Assembly: GCA_024036415.1 (NCBI GenBank)
Contig: JAMWET010003923.1
Coordinates: 1-64,000, forward strand
Length of the DNA: 64,000 nucleotides
DNA from: Prochilodus magdalenae
Taxonomy: Eukaryota > Chordata > Actinopteri > Characiformes > Prochilodontidae
Reading direction: 5' to 3'
This document shows, in pieces, positions 1-11,837 of this stretch. A program made the translations under genes and the position numbers. The notes beneath the pieces were generated by a model that was not told the DNA's origin, ran no database searches, and saw nothing but the letters and a program-made list of their open reading frames with translations. Within the stretch, counting starts at the first letter, position 1. Each line of letters starts with the position of its first letter.

Positions 1-316
1 CTATTTTGTCCTCCGGTCACACAGCCTTCTTTCACATTATCCCAGCCTTGTGCGCATTCTGGTGGTCTTAACGAAACTACGAATGGTTCCTGTTATTGCC
101 TTATCAGTTGATGTAACATTCCTTCAGTAGTCTTCTTCTGTCCAGATGGTCTTTAAACAGGCAGCAACGTTCTCTCTGGAGAGTAGTGGCTTCCTCCCTG
201 CCATCATCATCTAACATCCTTAGATGTTGTATTGGGGTTCTTTGTGATCTGTCAGTCAGGTCTTGCTTTTGGTGTTAGTTTGGTTGGAGGAACCTACATC
301 AAAGGCGAACAGTGAC
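1..316. mobile_element. Degenerate Tc1-like relic (tentative)
   Basis: No open frame of note is present. A phrase near 190 (agtggcttcctccctgc) recurs near 8137, inside a stretch that carries an antisense Tc1 transposase motif. That link suggests an old Tc1/mariner remnant. The call rests on this short shared phrase, so family and orientation are uncertain. Confidence 0.3.
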
Positions 317-317
317 G

Positions 318-2075
318 CAAAAGGGTATAGGGCCGTAGGACGAGAAAGGCTAGAGGGCCGTAGGACGAGAAAGAGTATAGGGCTGTAGGACCAGAAAGGC
401 TATAGGGCAGTAGGACGAGAAGGGCTATAGGGCCGTAGGATTGAGAAGGCTATAGGGCAGTAGGACGAGAAAGGCTATAGGGTCGTAAGATGAGAAAGGG
501 TATGGGGCCATAGGACGAGAAAGGGTATAGGGCCGTAAGACGAGAAAGGCTATAGGCCTGTGGGACGAGAAAGGTTATAGGGCCGTGAGACAAGAAAGGG
601 TACAGGGCCATAGGAGGAGAAAGGCTATAGGGCCATAGGACAAGAAACGGTACAGGAACCTGACTGTCTGTCTGATGGCTGGTGCTAGACCGGATCAGCC
701 AGAGGCCTCTAATGTAGATGAAGTGAGTTTGAATGAGCTCTATTAATGGCTCCACATAGGATGAGGAAGGCTAGAGGGTCGTAGGACCAGAAAGGGTATG
801 GGGCCGTAAGACGAGAAAGGCTATAGGGCCATAGGATGAGGAAGTGCTATAGGGTCGTAGGACCTGAAAGGCTATAGGGCTGTAGGACGAGAAAGGCTAT
901 AGGGCCATGGGACGAGAAAGGCTATAGGGCCGTAGGACGAGAAAGGCTATAGGGCCGTAGGACGAGAAAGGCTATAGGGCAGTAGGACGAGAAAGGCTAT
1001 AGGGCCGTAGGACGAGAAAGGCTATAGGGCCGTAGGATGGGAAAGACTATAGGGCCGTAAAATGAGAAGGCTATAGGACGAGAAAGGCTATAGGCCCGTA
1101 GGACGAGAAAGAGTATAGGGTAGTAGGACAAGAATGGCTATAGGGCAATAGGATGAGAAAGGGTACAGGAACTTGTGTTAGAACTTGACTGTCTGTCTGA
1201 TGGCTGGTGCTAGACCGGATCAGCCAGAGGCCTCTAATGTAGATGAAGTGAGTTTGAATGAGCTCTATTAATGGCTGGCGTTCAGCTGTAGGAAGATGCA
1301 CACAGCATCGAGAAGGTCTATAGGGCTGTAGGACTAGAAAGGCTATAGGGCCGCAGGACGAGAAGGGCTATAGGGCCGTAGGATGGAAAAGACTATAGGG
1401 CCGTAAGATGAGAAGGCTATAGGGCTATAGGACGAGAAAGAGTATAGGGTCGTAAGACAAGAAAGGGTATAGGGCCGTAGGATGAGAAAGGGTATAGGGC
1501 CGTAGGATGAGAAAGGGTATAGGGCCGTAGGATGAGAAAGGGTATAGGGCCGTAGGATGAGAAAGGGTATAGGGCCGTAGGACGAGAAAGGCTATAGGGC
1601 CATAGGAGGAGAAAAGCTATAGGGCCGTAGGACGAGAAGGGCTATAGGGCCGTAGGATGGGAAAGGCTATAGGCCCATAGGACGAGAAAGGCTATAGGGC
1701 AGTAGGACGAGAAGGGCTATAGGGCCGTAAGACAAGAAAGGCTATAGGGTCGTAAGATGAGAAAGGGTATGGGGCCATAGGACGAGAAAGGGTATAGGGC
1801 CGTAGGATGAGAAAGGCTATAGGGCCGTAGGCACGAGAAAGGGTACAGGGCCATAGGAGGAGAAAGGCTATAAGACCTTAGGACGAGAAGTGCTATAGGG
1901 CTGTAGGACGAGAAAAGCTATAGGGCAATAGGATGAGAAAGGGTACAGGAACTTGACTGTCTGTCTGATGGATGGTGCTAGACCGGATCAGCCAGAGGCC
2001 TCTAATGTAGATGAAGTGAGTTTGAATGAGCTCTATTAATGGCTGGTGTTCAGCTGTAGGAAGATGCCCACAGCG
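318..2075. repeat. 25-bp minisatellite with ~100-bp interposed blocks
   Basis: The basic unit is 25 bp (ggccgtaggacgagaaaggc plus tatag), repeated with many point variants (gtaagatgagaaagggtat and similar). The array is broken three times, near 652-752, 1165-1306 and 1945-2075, by nearly identical non-repetitive blocks that begin acaggaac(c/t)tgactg and run through gctagaccggatcagcc to gagctctattaatggct. The three blocks share one orientation, so the array has a higher-order structure. Peptides read from either strand are repeat artefacts. Confidence 0.9.
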
Positions 2076-2563
2076 TGCCCACATCTTTTCGGGTTGTTTA
2101 GTTTTAACACATCATGGAAGCCGTCCTGGCTGGCTGGAAGCATTCGGAACATTTCAGCTCGGTTGCATAAGTAGTCCTGACTGACCCTCCTGAGAGTGCA
2201 ATGCTCTGAGTCATCCATGGTAACAGGAGCTGTTCTGTTCAGAAGACGAATAAAGCACTGTGTGAATATTTTCGAATGATGATGCGTGTCGCACATAAAC
2301 GCTCCGTAGGTGCTGTACCGTGCTGAGAAAGGTTTTTAGAACATGAAAGAACATTATTTCCAAAAGATCTCGCTTTCAATACATCATCAAGGAGTAGCTG
2401 CACCCTGCAGGAACCTACGGTCAGGACGGAAACTTGGTGGGTAGGTTTGACATTGTGAGACATGCTAACGATTTCACCCTCGGCCGTGCATGCGACATAA
2501 GCAAGGACAGGCCTTGACTGATGCAGACATAGATGCTCTAAAAAAACCCAAAGGAAAGACCAT

Positions 2564-2565
<2 letters not shown>
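2076..2565. other. No gene seen; one dispersed-repeat copy
   Basis: No coding signal is evident. Around 2432-2480 lies a dispersed motif (cttggtgggtaggtttgaca, then a gagacatgc element). Further copies are at about 13930 (same strand) and 6325-6365 (opposite strand). It lies upstream of the Tc1 fragments at both 2.6 kb and 14.3 kb, so it may be a flank of that element. Confidence 0.5.

Positions 2566-2595
<30 letters not shown>
2566..2595. repeat. Poly(A) tract, 30 nt
   Basis: An uninterrupted run of A lies directly before the Tc1 fragment. It could be a retroposed tail or a homopolymer expansion. No source element can be identified upstream. Confidence 0.85.
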
Positions 2596-2597
<2 letters not shown>

Positions 2598-2979
2598 CTG
2601 GCTCCATGAGCCATCCCATTGGTGCCAGAACCATTGGCAGACGGCTGCACCACACTGGACTGCAAGCACACAGGTCATGGAGTGACTCAGATTGGCAGCG
2701 GGTCATCTTCAGTGACGAGTCCCGCTTTAGTCTTGGTGGAGACGCCCAACGAATCCGTGTGTGGAGGCACCGTGGTCAGCACCAAGCTCGGTTTGTTGTC
2801 ACACATCTAGAAGGCCTGGTGTCCCTCCACCTCCACCCCTACCGCACCATCTGCAGGAACTGTGTGAGGATGTTCAAGCTGCATGGGATGGATTATCACA
2901 GGACACCATTAGGAACCTCTACAGCTCCATACCGAGACGTCTGGCGTGTTGGGTTAGCAAACCCCCATCTTTAGACTGA
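2598..2979 (+). pseudogene. Internally deleted Tc1-like transposase fragment, copy 1
   Basis: Two reading frames of this stretch carry parts of one Tc1/mariner transposase. The first (from 2606) has the start of the catalytic core, RVIFSDESRFSLGGDAQRIR, with the first catalytic Asp in FSDES. The second (through 2979) has the C-terminal signature LQELCEDVQ, WDGLSQDTIRNLYSSIPRR. The central region with the second Asp and the DPN-type motif is missing, so the element cannot encode active transposase. The junction resembles that in the copy at 14.3-14.7 kb. It is a relic of a cut-and-paste DNA transposon. Confidence 0.85.
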
Positions 2980-3650
2980 GTGAAGGACAGCATGACTCAG
3001 CATCGCAGCCTCCGTGTCTGGGAGAGCGGAGGAGAGGAGAGCTGGTGCTGGATAAAAACGGGCTTCGGATTTATAACATCCACATTCATCATCCACTTTA
3101 AAGTAGCACAGAACCAACGGAAAAGCCTTCGGGGCAGCTCGGAATGCAGCTTCAGACTGGCGGTGGGCGGGGGGTCTGTAAAACCATGTGCCTTACAGGG
3201 AAACTTCCAAACACAACTCAATGCCTGTCTGTACCTACCGCCCAAAAGCCATCTGTCTCCTGCAGCAGTCGTACCTCCTTCCACACGCTGCTGGAGCGAT
3301 ACTGGTCTCACCAGTGGTTTGGAGAAGCTGGTGCTGTGACCCTAAGACCTCTTTACCCTGGATGTCCACTATTGGTACCATTCAAAGTCTCCCCTTCAAG
3401 GTTTGGCTGAGCCTGAACGCAGTCCCTAAGACATCACGGCCAGCACGGTGCCAGAGGCGGCACACGCTCCCAGTCCTGTCTCGAGGCTGTGTCCTGGACG
3501 CAACAGAGTCTACTGGCTTGCCAAGGTTTCCGTTTCATGGGACCAGTACAGGACAACCTGTCTGGCGTCCAGTCTTGACCCCTACCTCACTCAAGCAGAA
3601 CCCCACACAGAGGCCCTCTCTCAGTGACTGTACCAACATCCAAACATCAC
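2980..3650. other. Unassigned stretch between Tc1 fragments
   Basis: Several overlapping open frames of 70-195 codons exist on both strands. None shows a recognised domain, and the region lies between transposon relics. It is probably old transposon or spacer sequence. No host exon could be supported. Confidence 0.4.
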
Positions 3651-3679
3651 GTCTCTCAGTTTGGCGTCAGTCCACCAGA

Positions 3680-3885
3680 CCTTCTGGGCGCTGGACAACT
3701 GACGTTCAGCTTGGCGCCTCCACAGATCTTCTTCTCCACCAAGCGGTACCCGTCACTGAAGATGACCCATCCTGAGTCACTCCATAACAGTCTGGCACGA
3801 CACCTCCGCAGTTGGCCTGCGTGCATGCAGTCCTGCGTCGTCTGCCAATGGCGCTGGCACTAACAGGATGTCCATAATCACCAAT
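3680..3885 (-). pseudogene. Antisense Tc1-like transposase fragment
   Basis: The reverse strand reads GHPVSASAIGRRRRTACTQ, then a stretch ending near VTQDG. It matches, residue by residue in places, the fragments at 2.6 kb (SHPIGARTIGRR) and 14.3 kb (SHPVSASTVGRP). The DNA also preserves a counterpart of the catalytic-core start (gtcatcttcagtgacg). It is the same Tc1 family inserted in the opposite direction. Only the first third of the catalytic region remains. Confidence 0.75.
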
Positions 3886-4384
3886 GAACCAGCTTCCTCC
3901 TCCAGTCCTCACCATGTTCTACAGAGGGACTGTGGAGAGCATCCTGAGCAGCTGCATCATCGCCTGGTTTAGGAAAGGCGCTGCCTCAGACCGCAAGACC
4001 CTACAGCGAATAGTGAGGACAGCTGAGAAGACCATAGGGGTCTCTCTCCCCTCCGTCACAGACATTCACACCACACGCTGCACCCGTAAGCCCCTCAGCA
4101 TTGTGAAGGACCCCACTCATCCCTCACTTCTGTTAAAGAGGGCCGGCTCTGTCCTGGGAAGCCCCTTAGACCCAGTGCAGGTGGTGGGAGACAGGAGGAT
4201 GTTAGCCAAGCTGGCATCCATGCTGGAGAACGACTCCCACCCCATGCATGAGACTCTGGCAGCACTGGGCAGCTCCTTCAGCGACAGGCTGCTTCACCCC
4301 AAGTGTGTAAAGGAGCGGTATCGAAGGTCCTTCCTTCCTGCTGCTGTTAGACTCTACAACCAGCACTGCTCCCAGAGGACCACG
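3884..4384 (+). pseudogene. 3' end of a LINE reverse-transcriptase ORF
   Basis: The frame encodes the C-terminal part of a non-LTR retrotransposon ORF2. Recognisable pieces are FYRGTVESILSSCIIAWF, then DRKTLQRIVRTAEKTIG, LSIVKDPTHPS and the closing KERYRRSFLPAAVRLYNQ. These occur just after the reverse transcriptase domain in fish LINEs. No catalytic YxDD region is present, so the copy is 5' truncated, as is usual for LINE insertions. The frame then runs into the CA array. A 3' tail ending in an AATAAA-like signal at about 6230-6240 probably belongs to the same insertion. Confidence 0.8.
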
Positions 4385-4467
4385 CCCACACACACACTTA
4401 ACTACACACACACACACACTTAACTACACACACACACACACACACGTAACTATACACACTCACAGGA

Positions 4468-4501
<34 letters not shown>

Positions 4502-4579
4502 AACTACACACACTCACACACTCACACACTTAACTACACACACACACACACACACACGTAACTATACACACTCACAGGA

Positions 4580-4617
<38 letters not shown>

Positions 4618-4886
4618 TTAACTACACACTCACAGGACCACACACACACACACTTAACTACACACACTCACAGGACCACACACACACACACTTAACTACA
4701 CACACACACACACACACGTAACTATACACACTCACAGGACCACACACACACACACACACACAGACTTAACTACACACTCACAGGACCACACACACACACA
4801 CTTAACTACACACACTCACAGGACCACACACACACACACTTAACTACACACACACACACACACGTAACTATACACACTCACAGGAC

Positions 4887-4917
<31 letters not shown>

Positions 4918-5304
4918 TTAACTACACACTCACAGGACCACACACACACACACTTAACTACACACACTCACAGGACCACACACACACACACACACACACA
5001 CTTACCTACACACACTCAGAGGACCACACACACACGCACACACACACTTAACTACACACTCACAGGACCACACACACACACACTTAACTACACACACTCA
5101 CACGTAACTACACACACTCACACACACACACACACACACACTAACTACACACACTTAACTACACACACTCACACACACACACTTAACTACACACACTCAC
5201 GCACTTAACTACACACACTCACACACACACACACTTAAACTACACACACTCACAGGACCACACACACACACACTCACACACATAACTATACACACTCACA
5301 GGAC

Positions 5305-5336
<32 letters not shown>

Positions 5337-5475
5337 CACACTTAACTACACACACTCACAGGACCACACACACACACACTTAACTATATACACTCACACA
5401 CACACACACACTTAACTATACACACGCACACACACACACATACACACACACACTTAACTACACACACTCACAGGA

Positions 5476-5511
<36 letters not shown>

Positions 5512-5592
5512 AACTATATACACTCACACACACACACACTTAACTATACACACTCACAGGACCACACACACACACACACTTAACTATACACA

Positions 5593-5628
<36 letters not shown>

Positions 5629-6160
5629 CACACACTACAACTATACACCACACACACACAACACTTACACTACACACACTCACACGGACCACACACACAC
5701 ACACACAATACACTACCAAACTACACATACTCACACAGGACCCACACACACACACACACACACTATACACTATCACACACTCTAACTCACACACACACAC
5801 ACTTAACTATACACACTCACAGGACCACACACACACACACACTTAACTATACACACTCACAGGACCACACACACACACACACTTAACTATACACACTCAC
5901 ACACATACACACACACACACATACTTGAACACCAGATCACAGGACACACACACACACACAATTAACTAAACACACTCACAGGACCACACACACACACACA
6001 CTTACACACACTCACAGGACCACACACACACACACTCACACACACTTAAACTACACACACTCACAGTACCACACACACACACACACACATACACACACAC
6101 TTATACACACTCACACACTTAACTATACACACTCACAGGACCACACACACACACACGTGT
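4384..6160. repeat. CA-rich compound minisatellite/microsatellite
   Basis: About 1.8 kb is built from (CA)n runs alternating with a phrase of the type ttaactacacacactcac and aggaccacacac. Unit length varies with the CA run. The array sits between the LINE coding end and its probable 3' tail, so it may have grown inside the retrotransposon 3' UTR. Confidence 0.95.
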
Positions 6161-6245
6161 GTTCTATGTGGCTCCTAGTTCTGGAAAAAAACCTCATTTC
6201 ATTTGACTGTACTTGTACAGAGCTGTAATGACAATAAAAGCCATG
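6161..6245 (+). mobile_element. Probable LINE 3' terminal tail
   Basis: The segment contains catttgactgtacttgtaca, then gctgtaatgacaataaaagc. This pattern resembles the conserved 3' ends of teleost LINEs (gacaataaa before a short tail). It lies downstream of the truncated RT frame on the same strand, and only the CA array separates the two. Confidence 0.55.
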
Positions 6246-7540
6246 TGACTCGACTTGTTGGGTCAGTCAGCTCCAGAGATGAGGCCGGTCCTTGCTAGCA
6301 TCACAGTCACGGCCTGGAATCATTCGCATGTCTCACGATGTCAAACCCGCCCACCGATTTGTCTTCCTGCCGGTTGAGCCCTTCTAGGTGCAGGTGTTCT
6401 TATGGTGATGAGTGTATTCGCCTCCCTACCACAGTACCGAAATCATAGTTAACTGGGTCTAGGAGCTTTTGGGGGGGGATCTTCGGGCCTCCAGCCTGCC
6501 AGTGGATTTGATCCATGAGGACGGATTCTCTCCAAACCCCGGCAGAAACAGATTAATGGGCCATTTGTCGTTCGGCTGCCACATGCTTCCACTACAGATG
6601 AGCTATTTTCGTCCCATTTGGTTCATCTATCTTCCAGGAGAGATCTAGTGCAGCCTGATCGGAGACCTGATGGAAAAAGCAAAGCGCAAAAATAACACTG
6701 AGAGAAAGTTCTTGGGGGGGTTTTGATGGGCTCTGTGGAAAATCCGGACACCTTCTGGATCGGATCAAGGGCTATTATGGAGACTGCATCTACATCAGCT
6801 ACAATCCAATCAGAAGTGAACTGGTGTGACCAACAAGCGTGCGTCCCATTCCTGCGGCGTGGAGTCAGATAAGAGAAGGGACTCCAGCCAGACCCCTCTA
6901 ATCTGCCGGCTGGGTAGTAAGCCCACTCGTCCCGAGCATGACCGTGTGTTTTATAGTGTGAGGGTGAGAGTGGTTTTTCCATTGTGGGACACTAATACCA
7001 GATTCCTGCCATTCTGCCTTTCAGACAGGCTCGGATTCCACAGTGTCTGTGTAAGAGCATGCCAGAGGGATTGCTGTATCTTCCACTGTACTCCTCCTCC
7101 TCCTCCTCATCCCTCTCTCCTTGCAGGAACTCACGGAAGGAATGTTTTCCTCCCCGCTTGCCCTGCCCCCTCTGTGGCAGGATTTAGAAAAGATGAATGA
7201 CTGTTCCATCTCTACTTTCCTTTTCGTCCAGTACCCACCATGTCTGCTCATCTTTCCGTTGCCAGTCCGGCCACTCGTCGGAACCAGCACCTCCACCCGA
7301 GGCGTGAGGGATGCTATCCCGGCACACGACCATGGGTCTTTGAGATGATGCTGCTGGTACATCCGTGCTTGCACTCCAAGGAGCTTGAGTCAGCTGGACC
7401 TCTGAGTTGGTGGTCCTCATCATATGGTCATCCATGTGGGAAGACATATCTTGTGGTCAAGGCAACGACCCTGTGAGTGATGCTCAGCGGTGAGAGGGGT
7501 TCAATACGCTAGGGAGGATAAAAATTGGACCCTGAAGCAA
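6246..7540. other. No host gene recognised
   Basis: Open frames up to 124 codons (for example 6826-7200) lack recognisable domains and overlap on both strands. A reverse copy of the dispersed motif noted at 2432 lies at 6325-6365. A short CTC/CCT-rich run occurs at about 7089-7110. Nothing else could be assigned. Confidence 0.4.
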
Positions 7541-7960
7541 TAGAATGTCATGTGGTCTATTCCGAAGCAATGATGCACGATGCCCCCAACATGCTAAGTG
7601 TCCACTGTACAAGCCTCGGGAGGCAGTGTGAGGATCTGGGGGGCTTCAGTTGGGGTCCGTTTGAGGCGCAGCAACCATATGTGGTAATGAAATGAAGTCA
7701 GCTGACCACCTGAATGTCCAGGTTCATGTCCCATCCATGGATTTGTTTCCTCTCTGATGGCACAGGCATTTCCCAGAACGACAATGCCGAGCTTCGTTGG
7801 GCTCAGATTGGGAAAGAGTGGGTCAGGGAACACCAGGAATCATTTTTAAGGAATTGGGATGTACTGGAGAAGATGTTATGGAGTGGAGTCCAGCTTCACG
7901 GCCGATGCATGCTCAGTCAAAGCTACAGATGGTCAGTTTATTGTAGAATGACTTAGGGTC
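7541..7960 (+). pseudogene. Tc1-like transposase remnant (family with DGTGI..DN)
   Basis: The plus strand retains GSVRIWG-like and DGTGISQNDNAELRWAQ pieces, followed by GKEWVREHQESF. These correspond to the part of a Tc1 transposase around the second catalytic Asp (usual form DGTGIFQDDNA). Frames shift repeatedly and the Asp has become Asn. A related, equally broken copy lies at 28.05-28.53 kb. Confidence 0.7.
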
Positions 7961-8040
7961 ATTCTTAGGGTCGCTGTATCGCTGCATGAGCCACGTTCTC
8001 CTGAGATCCAGCGCTTAAACAGGTGTTCTGACATTTTCCT

Positions 8041-8240
8041 TTACTAACTTGCTGGCATAGTTCAAAATTCAATCAGGCCTGGATAATGATACTACCACCG
8101 CCATGTTTCACAGATGGGATACAGTTCAGTGCAGTGGCTTCCTCCCTGCAACCATGCAATGCACACCGCTGTTGCTCGGTGTTCTCCTGTAGATGGACGT
8201 ATGAACATTAGCATCACCCACTTTGAGAGGGCCTCAGTGC
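8041..8240 (-). pseudogene. Antisense Tc1 remnant with VKHGGGSI motif
   Basis: Reading the reverse strand of the stretch around 8080-8105 gives a close form of the Tc1 motif VKHGGGSIM; the plus strand reads actaccaccgccatgtttca. A second copy of the same motif is at about 44,730-44,765. The rest is too degraded to follow. Confidence 0.55.
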
Positions 8241-8330
8241 TGCACCATTTAAGGTAGCATGGCTAAATTAAAAAAATATATATGCTGAGGTACTGGAATG
8301 ACTTGGGTACACCATTTAAGGTGGAACAGG
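8241..8330. repeat. Two dispersed copies of the satellite core motif
   Basis: At about 8240-8258 and 8308-8328 the sequence reads caccatttaaggtag and caccatttaaggtggaa. These are the reverse complement of the core of the 76-bp satellite at 29.8-40.3 kb. They show that the core also exists as single dispersed copies. Confidence 0.7.
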
Positions 8331-9650
8331 GAAAGAAGCTGCATCAAACAGGCATGCAAGGAGATAAGGAAGTTGTAGAAGGTTTAAATCCAAAACCACT
8401 ATTTGGGCTTGCCCATTTCTTTGCCCCCAGAGGGTACACTTGGCCCTTGGCCTTGTTCAGAGCCGGGTGCTCTCAAAACGGGACACGCTAAATGAACAAA
8501 CCAAATATGGTTTATCTTTTGAATCGTGTAAACGAGGAAGGTGTACTTACTACTCACCAAGGGTCAACCAACGTTCTAGTCCATTCAGTTCAACCAGTTG
8601 AAGACGTTTCTGACCCGTCCCATTGAAGACAGGTCACCAGAAATGCCATGCATTCACAGTAATAATGGGAGCTGGAATGGGATCCCAGATGTCCTCAGGT
8701 CTTGCCCCGATGACCCCATTTAAAGATTCACCTTATGTAGCTCACCAGGGTTTGAGAACCTGCTGGTCAGTAGAATCAGATAGCTTGAATGAATAATCTG
8801 TATGGGTCTTCAGGCCTGACCCAGGCGCCAGAGCACGGATGCACTCCCGAGGCTCATGTGGTCGGTGGTTGGCGGAGCATTCCGGAGGGCGCAGGTCTCC
8901 ATTCTGGTCCATATAGGGTTCGTCTGCGTTGGGCAGGAATGCAGGGGCCGTAATAAAAAGCATTTTGTGGGAATTAGTGCGGAATCCCAAACTCGCCGCA
9001 CGGCTGCTGTTTACGCCGTAAATTCGGCTAGGCACACCTGAGGCGAAGGACAGCGCCCGGCCTCCTCCACCAGCCCATATCCCTGTTTTGTCTCTTTGTC
9101 TCCCATCACTCCATCCAGCATCACTTGTCTCCAATGGCTGGATTGGACTCTTGGAAGAGGACAAACCTGATTCTCAGATTGCTCTAATAGCTCACATGGC
9201 AGGCCGTTAGGAGCGGGAGCTCAGAACTTAACGGCTCCCTCCGAATACAGCTATTTCTTTTTATGGCTTCTCACTCTATCCATCTCTCTTTTCCTCCATC
9301 GGTTCATCCTACAACACCGCTGCCTTCACTGCATCCTTCAATCTCTCTCATTCCTTCTCATTCTTCATAACTCTGTCGGTCTCTGTGGTACGGCTCTTTC
9401 ATCGTAGTCTCTTTATAGAAAGAACATTCCGAGGTTCTTCAGCTCGGCCCAGTTAAGAAACCCTTAAGTGTCTGGTGGAGCCCATTCATGGGGTTTTGGA
9501 AATAAAGACTTTGGGGCCGAGTGGAGTTATTGAACAGGGATCTGGAGCTCCTGCTATGTACAATAATACAGCTCCGGAATAAAACGAGTGTACCTTAAAA
9601 CTGGTTCACTCATTCATTTCTTATAAACACATCACATATGAATATACTTA
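8331..9650. other. No gene seen
   Basis: Mixed-composition DNA with short overlapping open frames on both strands and no recognisable protein domain, tandem array or terminal repeat. Confidence 0.4.
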
Positions 9651-10450
9651 TGTAGTACATTATATATTACAAAATGCAATTTATATGTAAGTTTATATTT
9701 TTACATTTTTATTTGTTCATAATTACAGATTATGCAGTGTGAAATATTGTTGCACCCCACACTTAAAAAAAAAGAACCAGGAAATTTCTCCATTTTGTTA
9801 TTTGTTAACATAAATTGAGGAAATCAACTTTTTCATTTCGTAAAAACTTTGTGATGAATGGCCCGATGGAAATAGAAACGTTGCACACTTTCTAATAAAA
9901 TCTTATTTTCATTCACTTTTGAATAACATCAAAAGGAAAGCACATTTAAAGTTCAGATTTGAATTTTTTTTTTTTTTGGACAGCAACAGAATGTTGAAAG
10001 CATGGTACTCTGGGTCAGCTATGCCATTCAGGCCGTCTTCAGTTGGCAGTTCTGTTTATTGACACTGAAATGTTAATGTCTTAGTCATTTTTTTAAGTGT
10101 TCAAAAAATAAATAAATAAATAGATAAATAAATAAAAAAAAAACATATATATATATATAATTTTTTTTTGAACACTTAAAAAAATAAAACAAAAAAAAAA
10201 ACACTAAAAAAAAAAGATTTAAACAATATAAAGAATTCATTAAAACAGTCTTTATTATACACATTATATACATAATATACATTCAGCTGCTTTTTTACAT
10301 TGTGTAAAAACATTTTGATAAATAAACCCGTATAAATGCTCCAATAAAAAACTGAAACTTCGTCGTGTAAAGTTCAAATTATAAAGATTTGAAAGTTTTT
10401 TGTTGGACAGCAACATGTGTGTGTATATATATATATATATACAACGTATA
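9590..10450. repeat. AT-rich region with a hairpin and repeated phrases
   Basis: The region is AT-rich. The phrase ending in ttggacagcaaca occurs near 9976 and again near 10,395, each time after an aaagttcagat/aaagttcaaat stretch. Between them lies a perfect-looking inverted repeat (separate entry). A (TA)n run sits at about 10,427-10,441. Confidence 0.6.
10086..10185. repeat. Inverted repeat (hairpin), ~24-nt arms
   Basis: The left arm contains ttttttaagtgttcaaaaaa (10,088 onward) and the right arm ttttttgaacacttaaaaaa (10,163 onward). They are separated by an AAAT and TA-rich loop of about 50 nt. The arms are fully complementary over at least 20 nt, so a stable stem is possible. It may be a small MITE. 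Confidence 0.8.
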
Positions 10451-10613
10451 CAACGTTCAGCTTTTGGCGCTGATCATGAACTCTATCTCTTACTTAAATA
10501 GATGGTCGGCTCCATTTTTGCAGTTACTACCGTCCTGGATTAATTCCGATCGGCTTTGAGACAACGTTAGTTGTAAAAAGCGCTATACGAATAAATATTG
10601 ATTGATTAATATG

Positions 10614-11158
10614 TGTCACGCCTCCACCTCTCCCCGGCTTCTCCGCTCTTCAGGACTCCACTTCCCAGAGGGCCACGCTCGATGACGTCATGTCTATGCG
10701 CCCACGGTCGGACTCTGTGATTCGCTCTAGCTTGCCCGAGTTTTATCCTCAGCTGTATCCAATTACTTCCTGTATTTAAGCCACACACAAATCCTCACAC
10801 TTTGCGAAGCTTTGCCAAACTTAGGTTACCAATCCTGAGCGGTCCTTTCTCGTGGTGTCCCTGTCTGGTATTTCGACTCCCCTCGTTCCTCTACTACTCT
10901 TTCGCCTAATCCCTTTGGCTCGGACTCTACGGTTTGTACCTGTGCTTCCTCACTTTGGGTTTCCCCTTCGGTCTTCCCCTGTAAACCTGTTTGCCCTCGC
11001 TGCTTGTTCTACCTGGTTCTGACCCCCGCCTGTCCCTGACTCGGATTTAGCTTCTCCCATTGTTTTTGCTGTTTACTGGTGCTTGCTGTGATTGCCTGTT
11101 TATGAATAAACCATTCCTGGTTTTTAGTTCTGCACACGACGGTCTCAAAGTCTTTTGT

Positions 11159-11164
<6 letters not shown>
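10614..11164 (+). mobile_element. Candidate solo LTR of a retrotransposon
   Basis: The stretch opens with TGTCACGC. It has a TATA-like ctgtatttaagcc at about 10,770, a CT-rich body, and a poly(A)-type signal (gaataaacc, about 11,104) followed by a T-rich tail. These features in this order resemble long terminal repeats of fish Ty3/gypsy-type elements. No second LTR, primer-binding site or gag/pol sequence is adjacent. A clean CA terminus and target duplication were not found, so the call stays tentative. Confidence 0.4.

Positions 11165-11195
<31 letters not shown>
11164..11195. repeat. (TA)n microsatellite
   Basis: About 15 TA dinucleotides are followed by a T run, at the end of the LTR-like stretch. 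Confidence 0.9.
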
Positions 11196-11202
<7 letters not shown>

Positions 11203-11299
11203 TTTTTACATTCATTTTTGTCTGCCTAATGGTTCACTGTTTATTTTTGAAATATGGACATTAGTCTTATTAAGATTATATTCTCAAATGTATAGCATA

Positions 11300-11830
11300 T
11301 ACTGCTTTTTCTAGGCCCAACGTCTCCTGACGACAGCGTCACGTGGGACAAGACGAGGATGCAGATGCAAGTCATTAATGAAGAACAAATAAGATAAAAC
11401 AAAAACCGAAGACACTGGGAAACTGAGACATGAATGGGGACAGGGTTTCAAAAACAACAACAGAGATAGAGACAAAGGGGACTAACAAGGAATGCCTGGG
11501 AAGGGGCGGGGCTACAAACTAGAGACAGGTGAGGGGCCTGACAAGAGTGCGGAGACAGGAGGAGCAATAACCAAAGCAAACAGAAGCACATGGGACAGGA
11601 CAAAAGGCACATGGAAGTGACAAGAGACCAGAGACAAACAGGGACAAGACAGGACGTGACAGACAGCTTGTTCTACTGACCAATCAGTCAATGGGAAACC
11701 GGGTCCACCCCCATCCCCGTCATTGTAGACGTTGAAGTCGTGTCGGGTGATGCACTGGAGAAGCCAGGGTAGGAGGCTCATGGTGGAGATGATGCTCAGG
11801 TGACTCTAGCTGCTCTGGGGGTTCCCATGT
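11300..11830. other. Unassigned, repeat-like purine-biased stretch
   Basis: The plus strand is rich in short gacaggga/gagacaga phrases (gacaggacaaaaggcacatg, gggacaagacaggacgtgac) resembling ends of interspersed elements in fish. No protein or terminal repeats were recognised. Confidence 0.35.
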
Positions 11831-11837
11831 GATCACT

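Noticed and set aside
6826..7200. 124-codon plus-strand frame as a host exon
   Set aside because: No recognisable domain, a competing frame on the other strand, and no supporting splice pattern.
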